In this document: piece after piece, positions 1 to 11,220 of the stretch
Layout of the letters: every line of letters starts with the position of its first letter
Numbering within the stretch: position 1 is the first letter of the stretch
Source: Sarocladium kiliense
Lineage: Eukaryota > Ascomycota > Sordariomycetes > Hypocreales > Sarocladiaceae
DNA length: 64,000 bases
Reading direction: 5' to 3'
Assembly: GCA_030734395.1 (NCBI GenBank)
Contig: JAUZTG010000041.1
Coordinates: 1,736,001-1,800,000 of the forward strand
The notes under the pieces: generated by a model
The model's database searches: none
Told to the model about the DNA's origin: nothing
Seen by the model: the letters and a program-made list of their open reading frames with translations, nothing else
Translations under genes and position numbers: made by a program

Positions 1-1254
1 TAAGGCCGTAGTCGGCAATAACACCTTCTACCTGGTGGAATTCTGCGAGATGAGTGGCGTCGACGGTCTCGTTTCGGAAGACGCGGTCAATAGAGAAGAA
101 GCGAGCCGGTGGGGGACGACCGTCAGGTCCCTTTTGCGCAGCCAGCTTGTAGAGCATGGCTGTTGAGATAGCTGTTGTGTGTGTTCGCAGCACCAATCTG
201 AGAGACTCGTCTGCCGACCATGGGTATCTGTAGCCGATTGAGCCGTACTTTCCATCCTGATGCACTGCCTTGACGTTCTCCCAGTACTCTTCCGGGTTCT
301 GCTCCTCCGTCTCAGCGCGCGGCCGTCCTGCAACCTTGGGATCTGAGACGTAGAAGGTGTCCTGAAGATCACGAGCAGGGTGCTGCTGAGGCACGAACAG
401 CGCATCGAAGTTCCAGAAACCTGTCTCGACGAACTTGTTGGTCGGCATCTCCTCAAATCCCATCTCGAAGAAGATCTGCCTGAACTCGCTGCGGACCTTG
501 TTGAGTGGGTGCAAAGCACCGGCATTTTGGTCAGCACCGAGGGCCTGGAAGTTGTAGGGCTTGAAGTTGGCGGTCTTCCACGCCCCTGAGGCGAGCATAT
601 CCGCGGTGAGGTCGGTCTCCTCCTTTGTGATTTCGAGAGCGAACTGAGGGCCTTTCTCTGCCTTGAAGCTGATGACCTTTTGCAGGCGGATCAGTTTACG
701 CTTTCTGAGCTCGACGATGGTTTTGGCATCGGCAGTCTTCTCTTTCTGGATCTTGAGGAGTTGCTCGCGTGTTGTGTCGGTAATCGAGTCGGTCTGTTTG
801 GACGGAGCCGGTGGTTAGCAACGGACCTGGACAATCGAATAAATCTGACATTACGCACAGTGGCAGTGAGCTTGCCATCCTTGCCCTTGACAATCCACTT
901 CTCCCTGAAAGCCTTGCCCTGGCCGAGCTTGGTGACAGTTTTGTCGCCAATGGCCTTTTCGAGGTCAGGAATCGTCAACCCCTCCATTGCCTGGCGAACA
1001 GCCTCGAAGACACGGGCCTCATGACTACCCTGGGCGGCAATCTGCTCTGCCTCGGGCTCCAGAAGGGCATCTTCGCGCTCAATAGTCTCATAGGTAACCA
1101 TTGACCGGCCAGCCAGGCGGGTAAGAGCAGCCTTGATATCCTCGTATGCGACGGAGGGGAAAGCCTCAGCGGTGAGGATCGGGCTCTGCTTGGAGAGGAT
1201 GTGCAGGACTTGCGACGTCAGATCCCCCGCGGGGGTAGAGCTCGAGGTCGTCAT
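1..1254 (-). CDS. FRS2: Cytosolic phenylalanyl-tRNA synthetase alpha subunit (3' part missing)
   Basis: Charges tRNA-Phe with phenylalanine as the catalytic subunit of the cytosolic alpha2beta2 enzyme. Exons 859-1254 and 1-793, with a 65-nt intron whose phase-0 junction restores the reading frame. The N-terminal half (residues 1-130) is the helical tRNA-binding region of eukaryotic PheRS alpha. Exon 2 enters the class II synthetase core, with TGFWNFDALFVPQQHPARD and the motif 2 region FFSIDRVFRNETVDATHLAEF, followed by HQVEGVIADYGL at the window edge. Motif 3 and the C-terminus lie outside. I start at the ATG giving MTTSSSTPAGDLTSQ, because the 28 codons of upstream open frame are proline/histidine-rich and unlike the family. 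It is divergent from the DSC4-like gene. Identification is secure; the exact start is inferred. Confidence 0.93.
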
Positions 1255-1811
1255 GATGAGAGGCTTGCAAGGGAATGTTGCATGCCAATGACCGTGGTGA
1301 GTGGACTGGGTTGGAGGTTTCTTGAATCTCTGAGTCACGACGATTTTGGAAATTTGGCGCTCCCACTTTCCGGCCTCACTTTGCGCTGGCGACCCTGCGT
1401 CGTGGATGGCGGGGTACTCACTGGTGCTTGCGAGTGTGGCTTTGCTGCCCGTGGGATGCCGGAGGGGACAGTTTCAGCGGCCTGAAACGGAATTTGTGTT
1501 GATCCAGGCGACCTGCTACAGTGCTGCTAGGCTAGCTTAGGTAGTCAGTCCAATGCAGCGAGGCAGGCAAGGCACCAGCCACACAGGTCCGCCGGTGTCG
1601 CAGTGGCGTCCCCAAAGCGACAGGCACCCTCCTGTAACACGTACTGCAGTCACCCGCCAGCTTCCATCTCATCCCTGGACGCGACATCCAGCTATCTCCC
1701 GTCGTTCGGCCCCATTCTTCGGCCTGTCCATGCGACACACAAGGTACTTCGAGTGCCAGCTGCTTCCATGCAGACCCAGAGTCACACCAGCCAAATGAGC
1801 TGAGCCTGACT
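1255..1811. promoter_or_regulatory. Divergent promoter region FRS2 / DSC4-like
   Basis: The 557 bp between two start codons pointing away from each other must hold the promoters of both genes. No TATA box or obvious binding-site cluster stands out. The small open frames here are not convincing as coding sequence. Confidence 0.5.
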
Positions 1812-2956
1812 ATGAACGATGCTCCCTCACCCAGTTCCTCGGCGAGGGTAGACGCCCGTAACGACCACGCCGCCCTCGACAATGGCCAAGACGCATCGAG
1901 GCATGACGGCAATGCCGCTCCGGCGCCCACGTCGCGGTCGCGAGCTGGCTCTCACATCAACGGCAGGAGGAGGAAGAAGAAAAGTCGGAAGAAGCGCAAT
2001 CCCGGGCTGGTCAAGAAGCTCGAGTTCGTCACCCATCTGCTCAAAACCCTTGATACCCTTGTCTTCGCAGAGCTAAGTGCACTGTATTATATGGAGTAAG
2101 TCATCGCGCACTCCTCAGTGGTGTACCGATATGAACAAGAGAGTCTGACTGTGTTCGCAGATGTTCGATGCTTCGATTTCTGTTACGAGCGGCTGGTCAA
2201 TATTTGTACCTTACACCGAAGGAAGAAACCCTTCCGATCATCATGCCAGCGACACGCGCACACGTCTTTCTGGTCGTCGTCCCGAACATTATATGCATTC
2301 TCCTACATCTATTTGGCTCGATGCCGCGTGGCCACGACCATCATCGCGGCTATCTCCACGGAGGCGTCGTAGTCGACTTTGTTGGCCAGAAGCCCTCAAC
2401 ATCCCGACTCTACTATATCATCATTGACATTGTGCTGCTCATGCTGCAGTCTTTAATGATGACTATACACAACGAAAGAGAAAAGCTGAGAGTTGCCCTG
2501 AAAACTTTCCGACCGCTACATCCGTCGCTTGCGCAGGAGGTTGCTATGGCGAGGACTATAGAGAGCCTGGATGCTGAAGAGCGTGGCTTGCCTCGTGAGG
2601 AAAGCTCAGGGCTTACACCCGAAGTGTCTAATGACATCGAGCTGCAATCCCTTAACGGCGATGGAGCCCAAGCCGACACTACGGACCGAACAGAGGATGC
2701 TGAGAACGAGTCACGGGACACAATGGCCGATGGTTCGAATCAGTACCACCTTGCAGATACGTTGACATCAGGCAACGGCATTCTTGGCGAATATCATGTT
2801 CTACACTCGATGCGGAACGCTGGTTCACAGTTGGAGGACGCCGCTGCTGGGACTCTGCGAAGGATTGGGTACGAGGCTACAGCGGTTGCTCTCGAGGCAA
2901 GACGACGGCAAGATTCCATACGAAGGCAGACACAGGTAAATGGACCGAGCAGATAG
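1812..2956 (+). CDS. DSC4: DUF1746 membrane protein, Dsc4-like subunit of the DSC E3 ligase
   Basis: Predicted 359 aa from exons 1812-2095 and 2161-2956; the GA|GTAAGT...CAG|A junction restores the frame. The N-terminus is polar, with a strongly basic stretch (GRRRKKKSRKKRNPG, about residues 52-66). The DUF1746 core follows: the motif LKTLDTLVFAELSALYYME, then hydrophobic segments such as HVFLVVVPNIICILLHLF and LYYIIIDIVLLMLQSLMM that look membrane-spanning. The C-terminal half is acidic, polar and probably cytosolic. In fission yeast the DUF1746 protein Dsc4 belongs to the Golgi DSC ubiquitin-ligase complex that activates SREBP. Membership in that complex here is inferred from the domain alone. 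The gene converges on RCL1, whose stop codon is about 100 bp away. Confidence 0.8.
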
Positions 2957-3060
2957 AAGATCATGAGTAATATGGTAAATTTGCCACAAGACGCCGTTGT
3001 CCAGGATGTGATCATATCAACCAACGCCAATGCAGTGTTTGTAAACGTGGTATCAATCGC

Positions 3061-4275
3061 TCAAGCTATTTTCCGACCGACGTTGCCAACTCCGGTGCCC
3101 TTCACTGACACAACCAGGTCGCCAGACTCATCCTCTGCATCTCGTAATCCCCAACTACTTGCCCCAAATGTCTTCAGATCTCTCGCCAAGCCGATTGTGT
3201 CTTCGTTCGCCAGTACATCTCGTCCTACCCTCAATCGGCCAACATCCTCCGATCCCATAGCCATAAGAATCAGAACAGTGCTTGCCGATGTATGGCTCAC
3301 ACAACCACCCTGTGCAATCACCTCTAAGAGCTGGTAGGCGCATCGTTTTCCGATGTCTTCAGGTACCGTACCTCCTGATGCTGGTACCACCACGTCGGCA
3401 GAGTAAAGTACACCCGCCGAATTTGATTCGGCAACCAAGCTGAGGCCAAACCCAATACCTAACCTCCTCTTGCTGCCAGCCTTGTCTCCTGTCGGAACGA
3501 GAGGAGCTGTGTCGTACTGCGCCGCGATATGGATATCTGAGACGAGGGGGTTGAGAACCTCGCGGGCAGAGTGGATCATGCGGCTGTTGTTCGAGGCGGA
3601 TACACCTGTGCTGTATGCGACTCCGCGTATTCTCCTTATCCGGCCAGGGTTGCGGTTGTGATGCAGCGTCTTCGGGAGTCTGACCTGACTTGCGAACCTG
3701 AGCTCAACGACTCCGCCACCGCCTTTCCCGCCTGGTCCGGCACAAGATCGCTGCAGGACGCGCAGCTCGATTCGTGCGGGTGGGATACCGAAGAGTGCGA
3801 ATAGTGGAAGGATGGCGGTACGGAAGGAGTCGACGGAGATGTCGCCAGTCTCGGTGGCAGATGTGATAATTCCAGCGCCAGAGAAGCGAACATTCATATG
3901 TGCTTTTGAGAAGGGTGCGAGAAGGCAGAGGGGAAGGAGGAAGTAGGTGATGCCACGGGTGCAGGTTGGCGGAATATTGTGCTCGATGAGGTCGCCATCA
4001 ACGGCACCTTGGCCGGCAATGGCTCCAGTAATGAGACCTGGGTGGTATGTGATTGTCGTACCAGTATAGGAGATTTGCATGGAGCTGCCGTTTGTCACGG
4101 CCTCCAACAGCCGCAGGAAGGAGATCTCATGAGGGGCAAGACCGGGGTTCGTAGGCGAGGAGCTTCGGATCTTGGAGATGTGGACAGGTCGGCCGGTAAG
4201 TGTTGAGAGTACAAGGCGCTGAGCGAAGTGCCTGTGGCCTGTGAAGCGCAGGAACTCGGGTTTGGAGCCGGACAT
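3061..4275 (-). CDS. RCL1: RNA 3'-terminal phosphate cyclase-like protein Rcl1
   Basis: Intronless, 404 aa. Rcl1 is a nucleolar SSU-processome protein needed for early 18S pre-rRNA cleavage with Bms1; it is a cyclase homologue without demonstrated cyclase activity. Family signatures run in order: FTGHRHFAQRLVLSTLTGRP at the N-terminus, the NPGL/SFLRLLEAVTNGS stretch, ISYTGTTITYHPG, FSKAHMNVRFSG, and late RRIRGVAYSTGVSA with RMIHSAREVLNP. A longer open frame begins 34 codons upstream, but the family N-terminus aligns with MSGSKPEFLRFTGH, so I start there. It is divergent from the PPR gene, with 271 bp between the start codons. Confidence 0.93.
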   Translation of the reverse strand: MSGSKPEFLRFTGHRHFAQRLVLSTLTGRPVHISKIRSSSPTNPGLAPHEISFLRLLEAVTNGSSMQISYTGTTITYHPGLITGAIAGQGAVDGDLIEHNIPPTCTRGITYFLLPLCLLAPFSKAHMNVRFSGAGIITSATETGDISVDSFRTAILPLFALFGIPPARIELRVLQRSCAGPGGKGGGGVVELRFASQVRLPKTLHHNRNPGRIRRIRGVAYSTGVSASNNSRMIHSAREVLNPLVSDIHIAAQYDTAPLVPTGDKAGSKRRLGIGFGLSLVAESNSAGVLYSADVVVPASGGTVPEDIGKRCAYQLLEVIAQGGCVSHTSASTVLILMAMGSEDVGRLRVGRDVLANEDTIGLARDLKTFGASSWGLRDAEDESGDLVVSVKGTGVGNVGRKIA

Positions 4276-4546
4276 GGCGACGATTGACTTGAAGAGGCCT
4301 GGTGATCCTTGCGTGGAGTTGAACGAGCGTCCGTCGGGTCGCAAAATCATAGGCGACAAAAAATATAATTCTGCCACCCCAGCTTGATCTTGACTCGGCT
4401 TGAAAAGGCATGCCGGTGTGGACCCTAACCCTGAGTTTTGCGCCGGCGACTTATCGATAAGCCTTCTTTAGCAGTTCAGGCGCTGGTCCCCTGGAGCCGG
4501 CTCCAGAAAAGTTGTCCAGACTCTTCACAATGACGACTGAGGCTAC

Positions 4547-7069
4547 ATGAGCCGCATCTGTGTTGCTTGGAAGATGACTTGTCGACCGCTGCTTCTCGAG
4601 CTGCAGCTTCGAACTGGAACCATCTGCCGAGCATGTTGCTCAAGTCTGGGTCGACAGCTACCTGCCACGCAGCAGGTAGCATCTTATAGCACACAATCCT
4701 CAGCCTTGCGACGACGCGGACGAGTTCCGAGACGAGATTCACGACCCAAACCCAAGTCGGAGGACCCTGATGGCTCCGAAGCCGCTATGCGCCAGATCAT
4801 GCAACGCGCTCAGCTAGATGCTACTTCGCAGCCCACCTCAGACCAACCAACAGTTCGATACTTCGAGCAAGGCGAAGACTCAAAGTTTCGAAGTGTACGC
4901 GATGGAGACGAATTCGATCGGTCGATGAATCAGCTCGATACGGGTGAACTGAAGGCTTCTATCTCCATGTTGAGATTAGGAAGTCAGTCTCAAGATGAGA
5001 AGGATGCCTTCGATTCCGTAATACGGGCAATGGGGTCGACTTGGGATGATATCAGAGGCCCTGAGGATCTTGAGAAACTCTCAGCCAAACTTAAAGCCTA
5101 CTCAGCATCTATCGATCGAGAGCTCGCGCATGCGGCATCCGAGTTTCCAGACGAGATGGCAAATGAGATCCGGGAGCTTGAGCTTGAGGATGATCCAGAG
5201 GTTCTACACCAGCCTGTGCAGCAAGACAGGAGCCCCGAGATCCCAGAGGGCCCGTGGACTCTGAATCAACGCAAGAAGGTTTCAAGACTGAATCTCGTGA
5301 TGAAACGCGTGCACAGCGAGCTGCAGAACGGAGCGGACATCTCCAGTGCCCACGTTTCAGCAGTGTACAAAGCTTACCACTCTGTGAGGCTGACACTGGC
5401 AAGAGCCTGGAGCCACGTTCCACTTGATGTGTGGGATTTCCTGTGGAACGTTTTTTCCACAGACGAATCTGTCAACGTTCACCGTTTATCATATGTCTCC
5501 CTACTATCACGAGATATGAGCGAAGCAACCGTTGACCTGACACCTAATCAGCAGCTGCTGACCATCGAGGCCGTCTTTGTCGATGGCTGGGAGGAAAGAT
5601 CAATGGACAGCTGGAAGAGATGTATCAGTACCCTCGGAGATCCAGGCTCTGAATCATTCAAGGAGTTCTGGGAGTTGGGCGTGCGCATGCACTGTCGCCT
5701 CGGAGATCTTGACCAGGCTCAGCGAGCGGTTAATAAGCTCATCGAAAGGCAGTCCGACCCCCGTATTCTTCTGCCTATGATCCGCAGCCTGTCAGAAAAG
5801 GGGACGTCTGAGCATAACGAGAGGGCTTGGGCCATGTATCGCCAAATGAGAGAGCTCCTCGGCCAGAACATGAAGCTCTCCGACTACGACCAGGTCATCT
5901 CATATTTCCTGACGACGAACCAAATTGAAAGTGCATTGCAGGCATTTGTCGACATGATGAGCGACGGTCAGATCGACCTCAAGAAACAGCACTTCCTGCC
6001 ATCCGTGGTAGCAAACAAGTTCTTTATTGGAAAGTGGCTGAAGCGGCTCATCGGGGCTGGTGATCTTGATGGCGCTCATAGCGTCGTCAAATTCATGCGA
6101 GAACGGGGCGTCGGCGCTTCACCGATCCAGCTGAACGGCCTCATTGGAGCATGGCTCCGCTCTGGCGGTGCTGAGAATTTGGATAAGGCTGATCATATGG
6201 CCTGGGAGATGATCGAGGCACGTATTGAATTCGTCAAGAACCGGGCTTCGAAGAGTATCAGAGCGCAAACGCAGGAAGCATGGCGCACGACGAAGCCTCG
6301 AGCTACACTGGAAACATTTTGTCTCGTGGCGGACAACTACCGATTGCGGTCAAAGCACGACCGCCAGGAGGCGCTTTGGGAGGCTTTCAGGGATGCGCAG
6401 ATCAGCCCTGATGCGTTCATGATGAACCAGCTCCTGGAGTCGTACATCTCGGCGAATCAAGTGCCCGAGGCACTGAAACTCTACAAAAGCCTGGTGGGCG
6501 GGCAGGGTGTCAAACCTGACCCCTACACTTTCAGCGCCCTGTGGAAGACCCTGAACATCAACAACTTCCACATAGCACCAGCTACAACCGAGGCAGACCT
6601 TCGGACTGCACGTCAACTTTTCGCCGAAACTGTCAAGTACAGAGGGGTCTTCCGTCCGAATGGAATGGACGGCCAGTTGGCGAGAAAGATTCTTCACACG
6701 TTCCGCCGTCTGAAGGATACCCCTGCCACCATGGTCGCCCTCATCGCGCTGAAGGATGTCTTCAATTTCTTACCACCAGACGCCTTGACGCTAGAAATGA
6801 GCATCGGAACGATGAAGCTATCTTGGGATGCGGCCGCTCAGAGGAGGAAGCTCATCAACGCGAAGAGGGAGATGGACCACGCTCTCCAAGCAACAGCCGG
6901 GGAGCAGGCTGAGCAGCTCGAAGGCGACCAGCGAGGCGAAGCGCTTCACTTATACCTGCTTCAGAAGCTCGGGGCCTCTCTAGGAGAAGGTGTAGATCTG
7001 GATAAGCTGATCGACGATGCGGCTGTAGATATGGGCGTTGCCGAGCTCTTAGCTCCTAACTCTGAGTAG
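4547..7069 (+). CDS. Mitochondrial pentatricopeptide-repeat protein
   Basis: A single 840-aa open frame with no intron. The first 60 residues are rich in Arg, Ser, Leu and Ala with almost no acidic residues, as in a mitochondrial presequence. A polar linker follows, and from about residue 240 the protein is built of helical pairs. Recognisable PPR-type units include AQISPDAFMMNQLLESYIS and GVKPDPYTFSALWKTLNI in the last third, and MRERGVGASPIQLNGLIGAW before them. Fungal proteins of this build bind organellar transcripts (for example Pet309/cya-5). I cannot assign the target RNA or an orthologue. The in-frame ATG at codon 10 is an equally plausible start. Confidence 0.82.
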   Translation: MSRICVAWKMTCRPLLLELQLRTGTICRACCSSLGRQLPATQQVASYSTQSSALRRRGRVPRRDSRPKPKSEDPDGSEAAMRQIMQRAQLDATSQPTSDQPTVRYFEQGEDSKFRSVRDGDEFDRSMNQLDTGELKASISMLRLGSQSQDEKDAFDSVIRAMGSTWDDIRGPEDLEKLSAKLKAYSASIDRELAHAASEFPDEMANEIRELELEDDPEVLHQPVQQDRSPEIPEGPWTLNQRKKVSRLNLVMKRVHSELQNGADISSAHVSAVYKAYHSVRLTLARAWSHVPLDVWDFLWNVFSTDESVNVHRLSYVSLLSRDMSEATVDLTPNQQLLTIEAVFVDGWEERSMDSWKRCISTLGDPGSESFKEFWELGVRMHCRLGDLDQAQRAVNKLIERQSDPRILLPMIRSLSEKGTSEHNERAWAMYRQMRELLGQNMKLSDYDQVISYFLTTNQIESALQAFVDMMSDGQIDLKKQHFLPSVVANKFFIGKWLKRLIGAGDLDGAHSVVKFMRERGVGASPIQLNGLIGAWLRSGGAENLDKADHMAWEMIEARIEFVKNRASKSIRAQTQEAWRTTKPRATLETFCLVADNYRLRSKHDRQEALWEAFRDAQISPDAFMMNQLLESYISANQVPEALKLYKSLVGGQGVKPDPYTFSALWKTLNINNFHIAPATTEADLRTARQLFAETVKYRGVFRPNGMDGQLARKILHTFRRLKDTPATMVALIALKDVFNFLPPDALTLEMSIGTMKLSWDAAAQRRKLINAKREMDHALQATAGEQAEQLEGDQRGEALHLYLLQKLGASLGEGVDLDKLIDDAAVDMGVAELLAPNSE

Positions 7070-7408
7070 GGAGATAGGGTTTTGTATATTACAAAAGCAT
7101 GGGAGGTGTTTGGGTTGCCATTTTAAGAGATGTACAACATTGGAGCAGATATCCCTTGTACGATAGCATAACAGCGAAGGAGCTGCCACATTGTACTCTT
7201 TCTACATCACGCATCATGGTCGACATCTTTAAGAAGGACCGTAGCCTCGTCACAAGGCCTATGCCACATTAAAGGAAAGAGATATGAGAATAAAACGACC
7301 CTCAGTTTCATTAGCCCTTTTTGATAAGGTCGAGCTCGTCCAAACGCCGACGCTATGCAGTCAAATCCCAATCCCTCTGTCAGCTGTCACACCCCCTGCA
7401 TTCAAGCC
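7070..7408. other. Convergent 3' intergenic region
   Basis: 339 bp between two convergent stop codons. It contains only presumed 3' UTRs; I see no gene, repeat or RNA. Confidence 0.5.
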
Positions 7409-8150
7409 CTAAGTCAAGTCCATCTCCTCGTCATCTCCCAATCTACTTCCCACAGAGCTCAGCCCAGAACTAGCAGGTGACGAAGCCTCCGTGTCGCGCA
7501 GCCGTCGTACCTCTGCCGCTTCCTCTTCTTCTGAGGGCCGACCACTTCGTTTTGCGATCCACTCTTCAATGCTTGTTTCGGGTCCTCCTTCAACCTGTAC
7601 CTCGCCAGCCTCAAGGCCACGTCCGATAATCGTGCCTTGGTATTTGGCGTCGTCGCCGGTTTTGCTATGTTTCTTCTTGAGTGCTGTTTTCCCATCATAC
7701 AGTAATTAGTTCGATGCTCGGATAGAAAAGAGCGATAATTAGGATCAACTTACCATTCAGGTAATCCGTAGCATCTGATTCACCATCTCCCGCCCCAACG
7801 GCCATCATCTCCTTCATGCGCTGTCCCGCAAACCACCTCACAAACTCCTCCACGCCCCTCAAATCCTCTTCGCCAGTCCATTGCTCCTCGATTCCAACCT
7901 TCTGTGGGAGAAGGGCGCCAGCGTCTTGTAATGCGAGACGCACGTCGACGAGGTCGAAGTCGGCGCTGTCACCGTGGTTGTGTGCAGCGTGGCGCGCGGT
8001 GTTCTCGCACAAGAGGGAGAGGTAGCGTGCGGCGAGGTCGGTGACAGAGTCGAGTACGGCTGGGCGCGTTGAATGGTAGCCTGTTGCGCGGAGGATCTGA
8101 AGAATTGTTGGGCGGAGAAGAGCGTGGAAGAGGGACGGCGGCGTGGCCAT
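7409..8150 (-). CDS. Bromodomain-associated (histone-fold) protein, TAF3-like
   Basis: Predicted 223 aa from exons 7754-8150 and 7683-7409, joined over a 70-nt intron that restores DYLNALKKKHSKTGDD. Residues 5-85 match the Bromo_TP histone-fold domain: FHALLRPTILQILRATGYH, then VLDSVTDLAARYLSLLCENT and VDVRLALQDAGAL. These folds occur in TFIID subunits TAF3 and TAF8 and in SAGA Spt7. The short length and absence of a bromodomain favour a TAF3-type TFIID subunit, but this is inference. The tail is acidic (SRLGDDEEMDLT). An upstream in-frame ATG adds 22 residues and is less likely, because the histone fold begins immediately after MATPPSL. Confidence 0.85.
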
Positions 8151-8829
8151 TGTCGGTCTGGTTGGGAAGGAGAAAGATGATTGAGTTAGAGGTCGTGCGT
8201 TCGGAAAGCTGTTCACCGGCGACCGCGTACCGCAGGCAGCCTACTCATCGTCTCCTTTGTATGCGACTCGTGGAATATCGAAGGGATCGCGGGGAAGATG
8301 GTGCGATTGAGTCACAAAGCAGCTGATGTGGTGGTGGTGATGAGGATGTTGGGTCGAGGTTTCGCGACGAGCTGTCATGCTTGTCGATAAAGTCAAATGC
8401 GACCACAGCCAGGTGTGGGGCACGTCCAACCTCATCTGTACTCACCAAGACCCTGGCCCAACCGTCTTCGAGCAGCTTGCAGTTATCAATGAAGGGCTTT
8501 GCTAACAAGCAGAAGCTGCTCAGGTGGTTTGCAAGAATTGGCGTAGCCCACTTTGACGTCGACTGAATTAATTCGCTTCATCAACGTCATCACATCATGA
8601 TAGGCATACTGTACGTGTGACGAAGGGACGGCTAAGAGCGAGGAAAGTGAGGATCAGAATAGCGGCCAAGGCGCGAAAGTCATGGTGATTCAAATATGAT
8701 TTCTATAGCAGATACAATTTAGAGGACAGTATAGCGGCACCGATACATATGCTATATATGGACATTGTGCCTCAGGCCAGCGCACGCTACACGAACCTGG
8801 GATCTTCCACGCTGCCTCTCACCACTGTC
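8151..8829. other. Intergenic region upstream of TAF3-like gene
   Basis: 679 bp holding the promoter of the TAF3-like gene and the 3' UTR of the DPP5-like gene. A CA/CCA-rich patch near 8330-8350 is simple sequence. No gene is supported. Confidence 0.4.
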
Positions 8830-11220
8830 CTACTGGCTGTGGCTGTCCTGTCCGACTCCTGCATACTTGTTGATCCAGTCTAGGACTGTCTTGTGCCAAA
8901 CAAGGGAGTTTTCAGGCTTGAGAACCCACTGTTTGCCTGTCAGCTACTATCTGTCTTTTCTATGGGTGGTGACTTACATGGTTCTCGTCTGGAAACATCA
9001 GCAGCTTGCTTGGCACTCCTCTGGCTTGCAGTACGTTGAACATGCCCAGACCTTCTGAGATAGGAAGGCGATAGTCAAGCTCGTTGTGGATGACCTATAG
9101 CAATTTGTGTTAGCGGCTTACGTCTCAGAGACGTGAGGTACGACGTCTGATGAGGAGTGAACCTACCAGCTGTGGCGTCTTCCAATTCTTGGTGAACTTC
9201 GCAGGATCCCACTTGTCGTAATATTCGATGTTGTCCCACGGGGTTCCACCAAAATCATGTTCAGGGAAGAAGAGCTCCTCGGACTGATACTGATTCCTTG
9301 TTGAGAAGACGCCGTCATGGCAGACAAGGGCCTTGAACTTTCGACCCAGATCATGACCTTGGACCCAGTCTGGCGATATATGTCAACACAATTCATCTTT
9401 TAAGAAATCGGAGGGTAACTTACTGATCATATAGCCTCCATAGGATGCTCCCAGTGCCACCGCTCGGTCCGTGTCGACATATGGCATCTTCTTCTCCACG
9501 TACTCAAAGCACTTCACGAGGTCTTCGTAAGGTGTTCCGCCCCAGTTCTTGGCAATCGCATCAATATGAGCCTGGCCATAGCCTGTGCTGCCCGTAACAT
9601 TTGGGCACACAACGACGTAGCCTTGCTCTGCGAAGATTGCTGGGTTCCACCTCGTGCTCCAGTCATCTGCCCAGGCAGACTGTGGCCCGCCATGGATCAA
9701 CAGAGCTAGAGGATACTTCTTCGATGAATCGAAATCCGATGGTCGCATCACTAAAGCATGTATATCGTAGCCAGCGCCGCCAGGGTACCAAATGTCTTGA
9801 CACTGAGAGCGTCTCAACCCCAAAGACTTGCCATGCTTCGAGGTCGAGGAGACCTCCGAGACAGATTTGGTGTTGGGGTCAAGAATGGCGAAAGAGGAGC
9901 TCTCTACACGCGAGCGCCGTGAAATCAGCAAGGAGTTGTACGGGCCTAGTGGCTTTGCATCGACAACACAACCGTCTTCATGGATCGCCTCCGGGGGTAG
10001 CTGTGTTGCATGCCTGGGTGATGCGGGCATCTTCCAAAGAACAGACCTGCCGTATTGCTCTGCGGCGACGAACAGCTCTCGTCCATCGTTGCTCCAGACA
10101 ATCCAGTCAGGCCGCAGTTCCCAACCACCTTCCCCATCCTCAGTTTCGTAGAATTCCTGGACATTGCTGAGATCCTCGACATTAGGGATCAGAAGTAGCC
10201 TCGTCTTGTCCGCTTCGTACTGATCAGATCGCATTCTCACAAATGCGAGCTTCTTCCCATCCTTGGAGAAAGATGGCGCCATCGAGTAGCCCCTGAGCAG
10301 GCCAGTCTTGACTATTTGTGGCAGGGTATCAGGCTTTTCGCCGAAGTCCCTGAGAGGAACATAGTACAGGTCTGTCTTTGTGAATCGTGCCTCGTTGAGT
10401 TCTGGATCCTTGGCTACGAAGGCGATGCCCTTGCTCGACAGGTCAAAGTCACCAGTGCCACCAAAAGGCGGTACGGGAGAGCTCAGGCGGGTGTCGGCCA
10501 GTAGATTAGTGAGTCCGGATTCTCCTAGCTTCCAATTTTCGTCCTTTCTCTCCAGTAGACCGTACCACAAAGACAATCGGTTCTTCGTGAGCCAGGTATC
10601 CCAATGTCGGACCATAAGCGAATCATAGATCTTGGCTGTCGAATGAGGCTTAGGCTCTGTGGCCTCACAAAACAACTTGCCGGAAGGAGTCGTGGGAGCA
10701 CTGCAGCAGAATACAACCTTGTGGTCTGACAAGATCTTCACCTTCGGATTGTTGAGAGTCCCTGGGGAATTATACACAAGCTCGGGCCTGTGGCAGTCAT
10801 CGCATTAGTCCTGGACGTCCAACACCTGCAGCAAAGCTTGCAGTTCAGACTTACTCTGCGGGTTGTTTTCTCACATCCAGGCGCATCAATGAGGTGCTGC
10901 CCTTCTTTCCGGGCATAAGGTACACGATCTCAGTGTCGCTGATCCAGACGGGCTCATGGGCCGCTGGGTCGTCAGCCACAACATGCGAGCCGGCATCTTT
11001 GACATTGTAGACACGGATCTGGAGCGATTTGCTGTGTGTCTCGAACGAATATGTCGACACCTTATTGCGACCAGTTATGAGACTTGGGCTTGCTACATGC
11101 GTAGGGTATGTTGCGTACCGTGTAGAGGATCAGTTCGCCAGTGGGGTTCGGAATTCCAGGCGAACGTCTAGGCGCGGAGAGCAGCACCTCCGGGGTGAAA
11201 TGAGTCGCGTGGACAGTCAT
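8830..11220 (-). CDS. Prolyl-oligopeptidase family dipeptidyl-peptidase 5, cytosolic type
   Basis: Six exons: 11119-11220, 10855-11060, 9424-10787, 9167-9369, 8978-9094 and 8830-8928, giving 696 aa. S9 serine peptidases of the DPP5/DppV type remove N-terminal dipeptides. Residues 1-430 form the beta-propeller, with the family start LLSAPRRSPGIPNPTGE and STYSFETHSKSLQIRVYNV. The C-terminal alpha/beta hydrolase domain carries YPLALLIHGGPQSAW and GYVVVCPNVTGSTGYGQAH. The catalytic triad is visible: Ser551 in GASYGGYM, Asp632 in NELDYRLP and His664 in ENHW, lying in three different exons. Secreted DppV has a signal peptide; this protein starts directly with MTVHATHFTPEVL, so it is probably intracellular. 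A second ATG one codon upstream is possible. Intron 1 ends with an unusual AATAAG acceptor. Confidence 0.9.
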
